From NCBI GenBank assembly GCA_016618085.1, contig JABLTG010000051.1, positions 42,925 through 106,924 of the forward strand: 64,000 bases of DNA. The letters run 5' to 3'. Shown here in pieces: positions 11,324-22,628 of the stretch (position 1 is the first letter of the stretch; each line of letters starts with the position of its first letter). Under the pieces are notes generated by a model. That model was not told the DNA's origin and made no database searches. It was given only the letters and a program-made list of their open reading frames with translations. The position numbers and the translations under genes are program-made. Origin of the DNA: Neovahlkampfia damariscottae. Lineage: Eukaryota; Heterolobosea; Selenaionea; Neovahlkampfiida; Neovahlkampfiidae.

Positions 11324-12682
11324 TTAAAGATTCATTTTGAAATATTTTTGAACTTGTTCATTTGGGGTTTGGATTGGTTGTTCATTTGAGTTTGAGTCTG
11401 AGTCTGGGTTTGAGTCTGGAGTTTGGATTGATTGTTCATTTAAATATTTTAGATATTTTCTATATGAAAATTTAAATGATTTTAAATTCTTTTTGGTTAA
11501 TTTAATATCAACTTCTTCTTCTTCTTCTTCTTCTACTTGTTCATTGGATAAACTAATTTTAGGTGATGGAATAAAATTAATTATTTTTTTCGTATTTTGA
11601 AATTTCATTTCATTTTCATTTAAAGTAAAAATTAAATCAAATTTTGTTGAATTTAAGTGATAACCTAATTGATTTGTAGTAATCAATATTCCATTTGAAA
11701 TTGAATTAAATTCTGAATTTACAAAAATTCTTTGTTTCATTGAATCACCACCCTTTGTATTAGTTAAATTCAAATATATTTACATGATAATGAAATGAAT
11801 ATAATTCATTTTCTTTTAAAATTTCATAAAAATAATCAACAAAATATTTGGTTGGTAGAAATATTCCAATTTTAGAATTTAAATTTTCTTTTGAGATTGT
11901 AATTATATCTTTTAATACTTGTTTAATTGTAACTTTTTCAATTCCTTCTCTTTTTATTTCTTCAACTTTTTCATCACTTTCTAATTTCATTGAAACAAAT
12001 TCGTCTTGTTTAAAAAAATCAACTTTTTCTTCTTTTTCTTCTCCTTCTTCTTCTTTTTCTTCTTCTTCTTCTTCTTTTTCGACTTGTTTTAAAGATTCAA
12101 AAAATTCTTCTTTTTCTTTTTTTGAAATAATAATTTTCTTTGAAAATGAAGGTACAATTTTAAAAAATGAACTCAACTTTTCAAAACTTTTATCAGGTTC
12201 ATTTAAAATGATATATTTTAAATTTTCAAAATAATCTGATTGTTCATAAAATTTCAATAACCTTCCTGGAGTTGAAAATATAACTTCAGGTGAATCAAAA
12301 TCCCATTCATTTAATCCATTCTTTTGACTTGTACCACCTTATTTTATTTAATTCAATTATATTACACCTTACCAATATTAACATTTGTAGTTATTGTGTT
12401 GTCAAGTTTTTTGAACTCTTTTTGAAAGTCCAAACAAGAATCTCTAGTTGGTGATAAAACTAAAACTCTAAAACCATTATGTTTTAAATCTTTTTCTTTT
12501 TCCATAAAATCTTTAACATTTGAAATAATATTTGGAAAAATAAAATTTGTTTTTTCTTTTGTATTGGTATGTTCACTCTTTAAAAAAATATGTTTTTCAA
12601 AATTGTTTAAACTATTTGTTGAATAAAATGATTTGAAGAATTTTAAATTTTTAATACCAATTATTTTTGAATAGTTGTTCAT
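11324..12682 (-). CDS. Degenerate DEAD-box-like protein, probably mitochondrial
   Basis: The overall order follows a DEAD-box RNA helicase, but the catalytic motifs are eroded. The N-terminus (MNNYSKIIGIKNLKFFKSFYST) is basic and hydroxylated like a mitochondrial presequence. The Walker A position reads HTNTKEKT instead of GxGKT. Motif Ia is LSPTRD. A GG is kept before TSQKNG, and motif Ib is STPGRLL. Motif II is NEPD instead of DEAD. An acidic Glu-rich insert follows, and the second RecA lobe has GILITTNQLGYHLN where motif V (ITTDxxxRGxD) is expected. No HRIGR-type motif VI is visible. It ends with a Gln/Pro/Ser/Asn repeat tail. I infer an RNA-binding scaffold without ATPase activity. Confidence 0.65.
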
Positions 12683-12859
12683 GCTTTTTGGTGTTGAAAA
12701 ATTTGTTGAAAAAAAAACGAAATTTTATTGGTCAATTCACCGGAGAATATATTTTGATGTAAATTCATTGTGATACTACTTTTGATTCATTATAAACCCT
12801 CATTTAGTTTCATTATAAAACTTCTTTTGATTCAATTTTAGTATCATCATTCCATCATA

Positions 12860-14324
12860 TTATTGATAATTTAAATGATTATTTCTATTTAAAACTAATA
12901 AAAATAAATCTTGTAATTCAAATTGATTCAAAATTTCATTAACTTTTTTTTGAATTTTTTCATTTTTAATTTTAAATATAGATCTAATTAATTCATCAGC
13001 ATAAGCACAATTATGAACAACATGTGAAATGAAATTAATATTTTCTTCTTTTAATAATAAATTTAATAAATTTTCATCAATCTTTTTTTCATCTTCAAAA
13101 ATTAAATTATTTAAAATTTGAAATGATTTTTGAACAGTTTCAAACATTGAAAATGGTATTTTATCATTTTTTGTACCAAATTTTAAGAAATTTAAAACTG
13201 ATAAAAATATTTCTTTTTTTACAATTTCTTTATTTTTTCCATTTAATTTCTTTTGTAATAATTCATTTACATTTAAAATTGAATTCTTAATTTCATCTTC
13301 TAATTCAAATAAAACATCATCACCAATAATAGAATTATCAAATATATTATTTGGTATTTCTTTTAATTTAGTTATTTTCATTAATGATAATTTATTTGGA
13401 AATACAATTATTTTTAAAAAATCATTAATATATTTCTTTAATGTTAAATTTAAAGATGGCATTGAATTAAATATATCTAATGATTCAAACATTTGAATTG
13501 AATAATTAAATTCAGGTTGTTGTTTAAAACAAAATTTAATTTCATCAATCAATCCACTGTGACCACCACCAATACTATGACCACCACTATGACCACCAAA
13601 GTATATAATTTCAATTTCAATTTTTGAATAAAATTTAATTTCATTTATAATACATTTTAAATCTAATGGTAATACTCTTGGTCTAATCATATATTCTAAA
13701 TTTAATTCATCATTTCCATTTCCTTTAAACTCAAAATCAAATTCAATAATTGTATTCTTTTCACTATTATAAATACATTCAATATTATTAATTTTAAAAT
13801 CATTTTTTGATATTATTGAACGTAATTCAATCTTTTCTAAAAAGTTAGGTTTGAATTCTATTAAAAAGAAAATTTAAAAAAAAAATTTGATTTGGTTCAA
13901 CATACCATCCATTGATTCATTTATAAAATCAAAATCTAATTTTGATATTAAATTTGATATTATTATATTTATAACTTTGTTCATTCCTTTTTCATTTAAA
14001 TTTGATTCAATTTCATTGGAACTAGTTATTCTTTTCATTCTATTTGAAAAATATCCACTGACAGAATTATTACTACCATGACTCAAACTTCCTCTCTTTT
14101 CTATTTTTTTTTAAATTTTCTTTAAAATGGATCACTTTACCTCTTTTATTTGGTGTCGTTTGATTTTCGTTTGAAATTAATTTTGAAATATAATGTAAGG
14201 TTGTTAGTGTCACTAAAAACCAAGGTACACTCAAAAAATAACCTAAAAAGTACCCTTTTAAATGTTTAGAAATTTTAAGATTCTCCAAACCAACAATCAA
14301 ATAAAAAAAATGAAATACGTCCAT
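12860..14324 (-). CDS. Membrane-anchored SMP-domain lipid-transfer protein
   Basis: The start MDVFHFFYLIVG overlaps the CCAAT element itself (GACCAATGG). A hydrophobic N-terminal span (GYFLGYFLSVPWFLVTLTTLHY) would anchor it in the ER. After a Ser-rich linker comes text resembling a synaptotagmin-like mitochondrial (SMP) domain: NKVINIIISNLISKLDFDFINESM, then NFLEKIELRSIIS, FDFEFKGNGNDELNLEYMIRP and strands around LPLDLKCIINEIKFYSKIEIEI. This is the TULIP-fold lipid carrier found at ER contact sites (TEX2/Nvj2/E-Syt). The C-terminal 230 residues are unassigned helix. An odd Gly/His/Ser-rich loop (GGHSGGHSIGGGHSG) is inserted within the SMP region. Introns lie near 13860-13905 and 14090-14142. 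TEX2-like is the best guess; the fold call is moderate. Confidence 0.55.
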
Positions 14325-14430
14325 TGGTCAACTGAAAAAAGATGGAAGAACGAAATGTTTTAAACTATTTTTTTTGTTTTGATAAAAAAAACCTGATTTG
14401 AAATTATTATATTTTATTTGTATTATTAAT

Positions 14431-15132
14431 TTATTCAGTTTTTTTTTCTTCAACTTTTCCTCTGCCTCTACCTCTGCCTCTTCCACGACCTCTTCCACCT
14501 CTAGATCCTCCTTTTTTTTTCTTTTTTTCTGCACTTTCACTTGATTCATCTGTTTTTGATTCATCAGTTTTTTTTTCTTCTGATTTTTTTTCTTCAGATT
14601 TTTTTTCGTCTGTTTTTTTTGCAGGTTTTTTTTTTGGTTTTTTCTTTGGTTTTTTTTCTTCTTTTTTTTCAGTTTCTTTACCTTCTTCTTCTTCATCATC
14701 TTCATCTTCAATATGAACTTCTTTTACTTGTTCTTTTGGAATTGGTTTTTGATAACCGATATGTTTAGTATCCAATGTTTTCAAAGAAAGTGTAATTGAA
14801 ATTGATGAAACAGTACGTTTTTTTTCAATTGTTGGAAGACCTTGTTCTTCAGGTTGGAATTCTTCTGTGATTTCATTTGAATCAAGTTCAGTAATTTGAT
14901 GAAGTCCTTCCACTCTATGTTTAACAATTTCTGCAATAGTAATTCCTTTGTTAATTGCTTTTCCCATTGCTTTGATTACAACTTTATCTTCTTTATTTTC
15001 TTGTAAAAGATTTGTTGCATAACTGATGTAAGATCTTGTTTTTCCAGTTGATGTGATACGAATTTCGTTTGGATTGATTTTTTCATCAGTTTTTGTGGTT
15101 TTCTTGACTTTAGTGTATTTTCCGTTTTGCAT
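14431..15132 (-). CDS. Alba-domain RNA-binding protein with RGG tail
   Basis: Residues 20-90 form an Alba domain: NEIRITSTGKTRSYISYATNLL, then VVIKAMGKAINKGITIAEIVKHR and GLHQITELDSNE. Eukaryotic Alba proteins bind RNA and belong to RNase P/MRP (Rpp25/Pop6) or to cytoplasmic mRNPs. After the fold the protein has an acidic stretch (EDEDDEEEEGKE), then Lys/Glu/Pro repeats, and ends with an RGG-type box (GGSRGGRGRGRGRG). This Alba-plus-RGG layout is known in plants and several protists and points to mRNA binding, rather than the compact RNase P subunit. It is intronless, 233 residues. Confidence 0.88.
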   Translation of the reverse strand: MQNGKYTKVKKTTKTDEKINPNEIRITSTGKTRSYISYATNLLQENKEDKVVIKAMGKAINKGITIAEIVKHRVEGLHQITELDSNEITEEFQPEEQGLPTIEKKRTVSSISITLSLKTLDTKHIGYQKPIPKEQVKEVHIEDEDDEEEEGKETEKKEEKKPKKKPKKKPAKKTDEKKSEEKKSEEKKTDESKTDESSESAEKKKKKGGSRGGRGRGRGRGRGRGKVEEKKTE

Positions 15133-15557
15133 GACTGAAAGTGCTGTTGAGGTTTTTGATTATTTTTAGAGCTTTTGATTGGGTGTTTCGGAAGTGGTTA
15201 AGCGAATCAATTTCTTTAAAATTTTCAAATGAAAAAAAACTTCTCAATTTTAAATTTGAACTGTTAAAAAAAAATAACCTCTCCACATTTATTTCATAGA
15301 ATTGCATTGAGAGGTTTCAATTTTGAGATGAAAAAGAATCAAAAGTACTCCTACCTTTTATTTAGTTTCAAACAAAAAAAACAGTATCTTGATAGTGTGT
15401 ATTCATAAATAACTATTGGTATTTTTTCATTGTTGAAAAACCCAAATTTGATTCAACGTCTCTTATTTTTGATTTGTTGATTTTCTTTAACGTTTTTTTC
15501 TCTACCAATAAATTCACGTGGTTTTTACTCGGTATTCAACTGTCAAATAAATCCGGA
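15133..15557. other. 425-bp divergent intergenic region
   Basis: This lies between the Alba gene and the surface-protein gene, which point away from each other. I see a CTATTGGTATT element near 15414 and AT-rich DNA with no convincing gene. An open frame runs upstream of the ATG chosen for the surface protein, but with no signal-like start. Confidence 0.5.
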
Positions 15558-17834
15558 ATGAATAAGTACCTCACCCTTTTTGTTTTTGCAATTTTATTTT
15601 ATACAACAGTGCAACAAACATGCACTCTCGCTTATCAACAAAAGATTAAAAATGATTTCTCAACTTTTGTAAATGGACTGAACCAAACAAATTTGAACGT
15701 AACTGCTTTCGGAAAACAATTTCAACAATTTATTTCAGATGCAGCTGTTTGTTATTCAGACCTTCAAAACCTTGTCACAAAAAGAAATATTGCAAGAACT
15801 ATCAAAACAGATCGATGTCTCTTTGAAAAAACAACACAAAAAGCTTTGTTTGATAAAGACCCTTGTTGTAATACAAAACTTGAACAAACACAATGTTGTT
15901 TAAAAAAAAGTGTTAATGTTACAGTCGAAACTGTAAATACATTTGCTTCTGCAATTGATACAAGATGTGCCAATCCAACAAAAGCTAAACGTTTACTCAA
16001 AGGATTCATCAATAATTATCCAAGACGTTATGCTGAATGTGTTAATACTGCTGAAGAAGGAATTATTCGTCAATTCTCTTTAGTTGAAGAAGTTTCACAA
16101 TGTTTCACAGATTTATATATTTCACCTGCTGCTTGTTCTTCTGATTCAGATTGTAATCAATTTTCAAATGGAACTTGTTTACCAGATACAAACAAATGTA
16201 GTTATGGTGATGTTACAAATCCAAATCCTTTATTAGATTGTGCTTTTTCAAAATTACCAGTTTGGGTTCAAAGATCTTTTATCAATAAATTAGGATTAAC
16301 TGGATCAGCTTCTAAAAACACTTTAAGAGAAAACTTCAAAAATTTTGTTGCTCCAACTTTATGTGTTAAACCAGATGGAAGTATTGATGAAACAAAAACA
16401 ACTTCAGCTGCTTGTTTAGCTGAAAAAGTTTGTAATGTTCCAAACCCACAAAACAAAACATGTGATGGTAGTGGTATTACTGCTAGATGTTTTTCAAACT
16501 GCAACTCAATCAATGATGTTTGTACAACTACAATTCCTGTTGGACAAGTAATATGTGCTTCTGCTGGATTATGTTTAGGTCATGGTATTATGACTAAAGA
16601 AAATTGTCAAAACGGAACATTAAAAACATGCTCAAACTTTGCAAAATGTGGAAATGGATGCAATCAAACTGCTTGTGAAGCTACATCACATTGTTTAGGT
16701 GCACCAAACAATGATATTTGTGTTTTTCCATTTCAACTTTCTTCATCAGGAGACAAAAAAACTTGCGGAGCTGGACAAACTAGATTTAGAGATTTTGGAT
16801 GTTATACAAATGGAGGAACTCAATCTGCATGTGAAACTGCTGGTGGAAGATTTATTGCAAAAATTACAACACAAGCTCAATGTGAAGCTGTTAAAGTTTG
16901 TTACAATTCAAAAACAAGAACTAAAACATTAAGACCAAAATCACAATGTGATGCTTGTGGATTAGTTGAAGTTAATGTATTCAAATGGTCATCAGCTGTT
17001 TATGGTACACCACCATTTCTTCAAAGACAAAAAGTTGTCACTCCAGCAATGGTACCAAAGAACAAATTTATTAGATCACTTCAATTAAAAAAATTAGTAC
17101 AATTCTTTACAACTGCAATTGAATTTAGTTTATTCCCAACTTATAAAACATTAGCTCAATGTATGTTTGGACCAGTCTTTCCTGTTTTAGAAACATTTGC
17201 TTGTGATTGTCAATCAGGAAGAACTCATAATACAACAAATTGTTATTCAGCTGTTACTACAGCAATTGTTGGTTCATTACAATCATTTTCAGGTGTTGAA
17301 CAAGAATTTAAACAATTTCAATTTTCATTAAAAGTTGCAAATAATTCGATCACTAAAGACAATTTAATATTGTTGGTCAAAAATCAAGTTCAAGAAAATA
17401 TCAAAACTCAAAGTTATTATGATAAATTTAATATCTTTTTTGAAAACGCAGCAGAAACTGGTATTGTAGTTTCAAGTGGATTTCAAGTTGCAACACAAGA
17501 TAATTCACCACTCAATGCTCCTGTCAATATTTGTATTGAAAGAGAAACTGAAACTGTTGTTCCTACAGGTTATACAACTCCAGCTATTGCTACTGTTGAT
17601 GCTTCAGGAAATGTAGTTAACACAAATTTAAAAATTACAAACTCAGATACAACAACTGAAATTTGTGCTGATGTCTCTCAATCAAATGTTTACTATGCAG
17701 CATTCTTTGGAAATTCAGCTACAACTTCACCAGGAGCTTCACCACAAGCATCAAAAGGAACAAGTGATTCATTCAAATTGAACTTTACAATTGTATCAAT
17801 TGTTTTATCATTTGTTATTTCTTTATTCTTTTAA
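15558..17834 (+). CDS. GPI-anchored cysteine-rich surface glycoprotein
   Basis: This is a single exon of 758 codons. The ATG at 15558 starts a clean signal peptide (MNKYLTLFVFAILFYTTVQQ); the in-frame extension upstream would bury it. The mature protein has dozens of Cys, with recurring C-x5-6-C modules such as CSSDSDCNQFSNGTCLPDTN and clusters of CNQTACEATSHC type, and many N-x-S/T sequons. The C-terminus ends with a Ser/Ala/Gly stretch (TSPGASPQASKGTSD) and a hydrophobic tail (VSIVLSFVISLFF), the layout of a GPI-attachment signal. It is richer in Cys, Thr and Ala codons than its neighbours, as expected for an extracellular protein. Its role, adhesion or protection, cannot be inferred. Confidence 0.8.
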   Translation: MNKYLTLFVFAILFYTTVQQTCTLAYQQKIKNDFSTFVNGLNQTNLNVTAFGKQFQQFISDAAVCYSDLQNLVTKRNIARTIKTDRCLFEKTTQKALFDKDPCCNTKLEQTQCCLKKSVNVTVETVNTFASAIDTRCANPTKAKRLLKGFINNYPRRYAECVNTAEEGIIRQFSLVEEVSQCFTDLYISPAACSSDSDCNQFSNGTCLPDTNKCSYGDVTNPNPLLDCAFSKLPVWVQRSFINKLGLTGSASKNTLRENFKNFVAPTLCVKPDGSIDETKTTSAACLAEKVCNVPNPQNKTCDGSGITARCFSNCNSINDVCTTTIPVGQVICASAGLCLGHGIMTKENCQNGTLKTCSNFAKCGNGCNQTACEATSHCLGAPNNDICVFPFQLSSSGDKKTCGAGQTRFRDFGCYTNGGTQSACETAGGRFIAKITTQAQCEAVKVCYNSKTRTKTLRPKSQCDACGLVEVNVFKWSSAVYGTPPFLQRQKVVTPAMVPKNKFIRSLQLKKLVQFFTTAIEFSLFPTYKTLAQCMFGPVFPVLETFACDCQSGRTHNTTNCYSAVTTAIVGSLQSFSGVEQEFKQFQFSLKVANNSITKDNLILLVKNQVQENIKTQSYYDKFNIFFENAAETGIVVSSGFQVATQDNSPLNAPVNICIERETETVVPTGYTTPAIATVDASGNVVNTNLKITNSDTTTEICADVSQSNVYYAAFFGNSATTSPGASPQASKGTSDSFKLNFTIVSIVLSFVISLFF

Positions 17835-17943
17835 ATTATTAAACACTTTTTTTTTTGATATTTATTTCTTTTTTGTGAACATTCTACTTTATAAATTTTG
17901 AAAGCATTGATTGGTCAATTCAATTTTTACATTGCACAAAAAA

Positions 17944-18991
17944 ATGAAAGTCGATGATTTGGTTTATGACTTTGGAAATTTAACAGCATTAGATACACAT
18001 CCTTTAAACATAGAAGAATATAAGTAAAATAAAGAAGATATAATTAATATTCTTAAAGTAAAAATAAAGAAGAGTATTTATTAAATAGTTCAACTGAAAA
18101 TGTACAACTTTTTGTAACAAAATTATTTGAACAAAATGATTTAGAAGAAGATGAAGAAGGTATTCATTTTGAATTACCATCAAGTGAAATTAGATTACCA
18201 AGAGAAAAATCATTACCAAAACCAAAAGAACCAACTCGTTGGGAAGTTTTAGCGAAAAAAAAGAATATTTTGAAACAACCAAAAGATAAATTAGTTTACT
18301 CTGAAGCTCATGATGAATTTAGAACAAGATATGGATATAAAAGTAAAAACGAAGGTGAAGATCAAAGAAATTGGATTGTTGAAGCAAAACCTTCTGATGG
18401 TAAATTATTAAAATCATTAATCACTATTATTTTTTCAAAGCATTAGGAATTGATCCATTTTTAGAAAAAAGATTAAAGAAAAAAAAAATGAAAGAAGTAC
18501 AAAGTGTCAATGAACTTTCAAACATATCTAAAAGAGCAAAAGCAGAAGGAAGATTAATTCCAAATGCTATTAAAGAAGCAACATCAAGATCAGCAAAAAA
18601 GAAAAGACAAAAACATAATTTGGATTTATTAGAAGTTGCAAAGTAAGAAAATAATATTGTGTTAAAACTTTTTTTTAGAAATTCAACTGCATCTATTGGT
18701 AATTTTGATAAAAAAGTAAAAGGAGAACCAAAAAAGAATGAAATTCATACAAAAAATAAACAAAGATTTGCACCAAATTCAATTTCATCTGCTGAAAAAA
18801 CAGAACAATCAAAATTATTAAATAGAATTTTGAAAACACAAGATGAAAAGAATAATAGAAAATTAAAATCAAAAGCATCAAATGTTTATCAAAAGAATAT
18901 TGAAAAACAATCAAGAATGAACAAAAAAGGAGCATTATTAGGTCAAAATAAATCAAGATGGTATTTGAATAAAAAGAATAAAAATGATTAA
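17944..18991 (+). CDS. RRS1: Ribosome biogenesis regulator RRS1
   Basis: RRS1 is a nucleolar factor that helps load the 5S RNP onto pre-60S particles with RPF2. The diagnostic core is LPREKSLPKPKEPTRWEVLAKK followed by KDKLVYSEAHDEFRTRYGYK, matching the family block around PKPxPPTxWExFAxxKGI and the following RWGYKR. The N-terminus (MKVDDLVYDFGNLTALD) also fits. The C-terminal half is Lys-rich (nucleolar). Three short introns are deduced: about 18027-18061 (35 nt), one near 18400-18445, and one near 18645-18678. An ATTGGTCAATT element at 17910 is about 34 bp before the ATG. Confidence 0.9.
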
Positions 18992-19093
18992 ATTATCTTT
19001 GTTCAATGAAGAATGTATTCAGTAAATCTCAATTCCAAACCTAAACAAAACCTAATCTCATTCAACCGATTCCATCACAAAAAATAACATTTT

Positions 19094-21501
19094 TCAAAGA
19101 TTGAATGATTTTATTAATTTAACTTTCTTCTTTAAAATCAATTCAATTGAGTTAAATTCATCTGATAATTTTTTAAAGTCATCATTCAAATTTGATAAAA
19201 CTTTGAACATTTTGACAGTTTGATTAAAGAATTCAAAACCTTGTAATAAATCTTCTAAAGGTGATTCTAAAAATGGAAAATTTAAATTTAAATTTTTTAA
19301 GAATTCTTTTAATTCTTCTTCATTTTTAATTTCCAAAATTTGTTTTGAAATTAAACCTAAAATATTATTGGTTGAATTTTCTCTAAAAAATGGTAATTTT
19401 GATGAAAATTGAAATAAATTTTGAGGTGAAACTAAAACTCTTTTTCTTAAATAAGAATCTAAAAATATCATTTCAATTAAATTTCTAAAGATTTTATAAT
19501 TTTGATTTACAATTGATTGAAATGATGTTAAATCTTGATCAATAAAATTATTCCATTCTTTTTGATTATCTTTTTTAAAATTCATTTGAATTAAACTTAA
19601 TACTCTTGAAATTAATTTAATTTGTTTTTCTGTTAATTCATCATTGGATGATAAATTAGTTGTACCTTCAAGAACATTTATATTTTTTGGTTTTGATATT
19701 AATGAAAATGGTGATTCAAATTCATCAACATTTAAGATTCCACTTCTTGCAATTTGAAGTAAAATGAAACTTTCTTCTGAATTTAATTTTGAAATTGAAA
19801 TTGATTTTATAAATATTTCTTCTTCTTGTTCTTTATTGAAAATTAAAAATAAAAATTTTAAAAGAATTGAACATTGTGATTCTTTTAATGTTTTAGTTGT
19901 TATTGTAACTTCTTTTTTTTCTCTTTTAAAATAAAAGTTATTTGAAATGAATTGAAAATCAGCTCTTGATTTTTTATTATTTTTTAATAATGTTTTAATT
20001 TCATCTTCTTTTAAATTCCAAATTGGAAATGTAATATTATTTAAATATTTTTCATTTTTAATTAAAACTCTATCAGTAAACTTAAACCAATGAACTAATT
20101 TTAATTCTTCATTGAATGATCCCTATTGGTAAAAAAATATTAACCAATTAAAAACTTTACCTAAAATTTGTGTTAAAAAATTTCACACATTTAATTTTAC
20201 CTTTGATTGATCATCATTTAATAAATTTTTTAAAATTTCAAAAGATAATTGAATAAAAGGAAATAAAAATTGAAATGTATTTTTTCTTAATTGAATTGAA
20301 TCATAAAGAGGAATAGTTTCATAATAATTTTTTGTTAATAAAATATTAAAATTAAAAGGTGAAATAACTCCTTGTGATAATAAAAAATAAATTTCATTTG
20401 GAAATTTTGAACCTAAAATTAAATTCAAATCTTTTGGACATTTTTTTAAATTTAAAATTTGAATTTCTAAATTTGAATTAAATACTAAATGATTCTTAAT
20501 TAAACATTTTGATTTTAAAAATTCATCTAAATAATTAGTTCCATCATTTATTCTTTCATTTTCAACTAAAATTAAATTATAACCAGATTTGAAATATAAA
20601 ATTAATTCTAATAAATTTGAGAATACATTCTTTAAATCTAAATTCATTAATGAAATTGTATTAGAAAAGAAACATCCACTTAATAAACTTAAATCTAAAA
20701 ATTGTTCATTATTTAAATTCATATCTTTTAAAACTTTCTTTTTACAAATCATTTCAAATCTTTCTTTTTTTAAATTTAAAATTAAATTTATATTTTTAGA
20801 AAATAATAAATTTTCATGTCCACCATAAATATAATCAATATAAAATGAACTTTCTTTTTTTTCTTCAATATCATCATTATCTTCTTCATCATCACTACTA
20901 CTATTACTACTTTGATTTAACCAAAAATTTAATTGTGCAAATGCCAAATATGGTGCTCGGAAAAATTCAATTTTATTTTCTTGTAAAATTTGAAATAAAA
21001 TTTGAATTTGATCAAATGTTGTAGTTTTAGAATTTAAAAATGATGTTTTTGATTCTTCTTTTTTTCCTAATTCATACTTTTTTTATATAAGAAGTATCAA
21101 TAAGTGACTTACTTGTGTCCATCCTTGTCTTTTTTTTGTATCTTTTTGAAGAATACCAATAGGTTCTCTTTCTTTTAATTGTGTACTTAATCCATTAAAA
21201 ACGAAAATTGGAGTAATTTCAAGTTGTCTAAAAAAAGTTTGAATTTATAAATATTTGTTACTTGAAGAAATCTAATTCTTTTTGAATTAAAGCTTTGAAT
21301 CCTAATGATATTCCACCAATAGCAACTAAATATGGTTCGTTTAATTGAGCTGTAACTTTCTTTAACCAGTAAAATGCGTCAATTCCAATTTTTTTATTTT
21401 TTAATTTTGAAGTAAAATCCGTTTGGATTAGATTTCTTTCAATTAAAAACTCTAATTTTTAATTTAATTTTTGAATTACTTTCAAAATCTCTGATTGGCA
21501 T
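19094..21501 (-). CDS. MKT1: MKT1-like post-transcriptional regulator (XPG-N/PIN fold)
   Basis: The N-terminus has the XPG-like layout of Mkt1: KIGIDAFYWLKKV, EPYLVAIGG, GFKALIQKELDFFKQLEITPIFVFNG, then an XPG-I-like block FFRAPYLAFAQLNFWL and FYIDYIYGGHENLLFSKN. Mkt1 proteins act with Pbp1/ataxin-2 on mRNA stability and translation and are not active nucleases in yeast. The metal-binding acidic residues of FEN1 are largely missing here too. The long C-terminal half (about 500 residues) matches the expected extent of the MKT1 C-terminal domain. The first exon is short (MPIRDFE), and introns occur at about 21450-21475, 21235-21265, 21080-21110 and 20125-20200. A CCAAT (ATGCCAATCAG) overlaps codons 1-4. 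Confidence 0.75.
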
Positions 21502-21608
21502 GACCACAAAAAACCTCCTCTGGATAAAATTTTTTAATTGGTTCAAAAAATCAACCAATTAAAATAAAATAGAAGTTGTTAACAAATTATTGAGTGATAT
21601 TACTGAAA

Positions 21609-22562
21609 ATGAGTCAACCAAAAAGAATGAGTATTAGGAATTCATTTAAAGGATTATTCTCTTTGAATAAGAACAGAAGTAGTAAATCAGGAACAACAAC
21701 ACCTATAACCATTGAAGAAGAAGAACAAGTGGCAATTTCAGGTCCAATTGGTTTTCAAAGACATGTTCATGTTGGAGTTGGAGAAGATGGTGAAATAGTT
21801 GGAATTGATAATTTATTAGGATATATTGCGAAAACAGATAAATTAGAGAAAGCCAGTTGGGATAAGTTACAATCACAACAAAAAGAATTGAATGAATTAA
21901 CAGATCAAAAAGAAGAAGAAAGTGATGTCACAGAAACAAAAAAAGAAAACAATTTTGAAAATAAAATCGAAGTCATAAAAACCAATAGTAATTCATCATT
22001 GCTGATAAAAGAGAACAAAAATAATGATTCAATATCAAATTTACATACTGTAAAAACAAGTGGAAATTTAAAAAAATTGAATGAAGAAGAACAAGAATTA
22101 GCTGAAGATAAAACTAAAAAATATATATGTAATTATAAAAATGAACAAGAAAGAAAAGAACATAATAGAACTTTACTTGTTGGAAATCCATTAAAAGTTC
22201 ATTTTACAACTCAAAAAGCAATGGAAAAAGGAATGATTTTAGAATTAAACACAAAAAAATCATTAGACTCTTTGGAAGTTTTGTTACTTTATTATTTATC
22301 AACAAAGACTTTTGTAGTTGAAATTTTATCAGAAAAAACACCAATTTTGAAGTAATTCTATTCATTTTATTCAATATTATTTTGTAGGGAACATGTTGTT
22401 TTACCTTTAACAGAATTGGTATCTTTAAGAAAACAAGGTGTAAAAACATTGATCATACCAGATTTAAATGGTGACATTTATTTAGTTATGAACTGTCCTC
22501 AGAGTTGTTTGGCATTTAGAGATGCATTTAGTTCAAAAAATTCAAAAGAAATTTCGAAATAA
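21609..22562 (+). CDS. CRIB-motif Cdc42/Rac effector
   Basis: Around residue 45 the protein has ISGPIGFQRHVHVG, which fits the CRIB consensus ISxPxxxxHxxHVG used to bind GTP-loaded Cdc42 or Rac. It is preceded by a basic, Ser-rich N-terminus (MSQPKRMSIRNSFKGLFSLNKN) that could contact membrane. The middle is a Glu/Lys/Asn-rich linker. The C-terminal 120 residues (RTLLVGNPLKVHFTTQKAM to LIIPDLNGDIYLVMN) look globular but unassigned; no kinase domain is present, so it is not a PAK. One 36-nt intron lies at about 22353-22388. The ATG at 21609 is preferred; the longer frame uses a non-ATG start. Confidence 0.8.
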
Positions 22563-22628
22563 AAATTTGTAAAAACACTTTGTTTTGACCAATTATAAAT
22601 TTTTCCAACTCTGAAAATAAAAAGAAGA

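Noticed and set aside
12778-12860. Paired TTCATTATAAA repeats as a mobile-element end
   Set aside because: Only two short AT-rich copies in an intergenic gap, with no inverted partner or transposase.
13545-13600. CRISPR-like or tandem repeat around the GGHS loop
   Set aside because: Only a few imperfect copies within one coding region, with no spacers.
14541-14768. Hydrophobic plus-strand ORF
   Set aside because: It is the antisense of the Lys/Glu-rich tail of the Alba gene.
21594-21608. Upstream start for the CRIB protein
   Set aside because: The frame begins at a non-ATG codon; ATG at 21609 gives the natural N-terminus.
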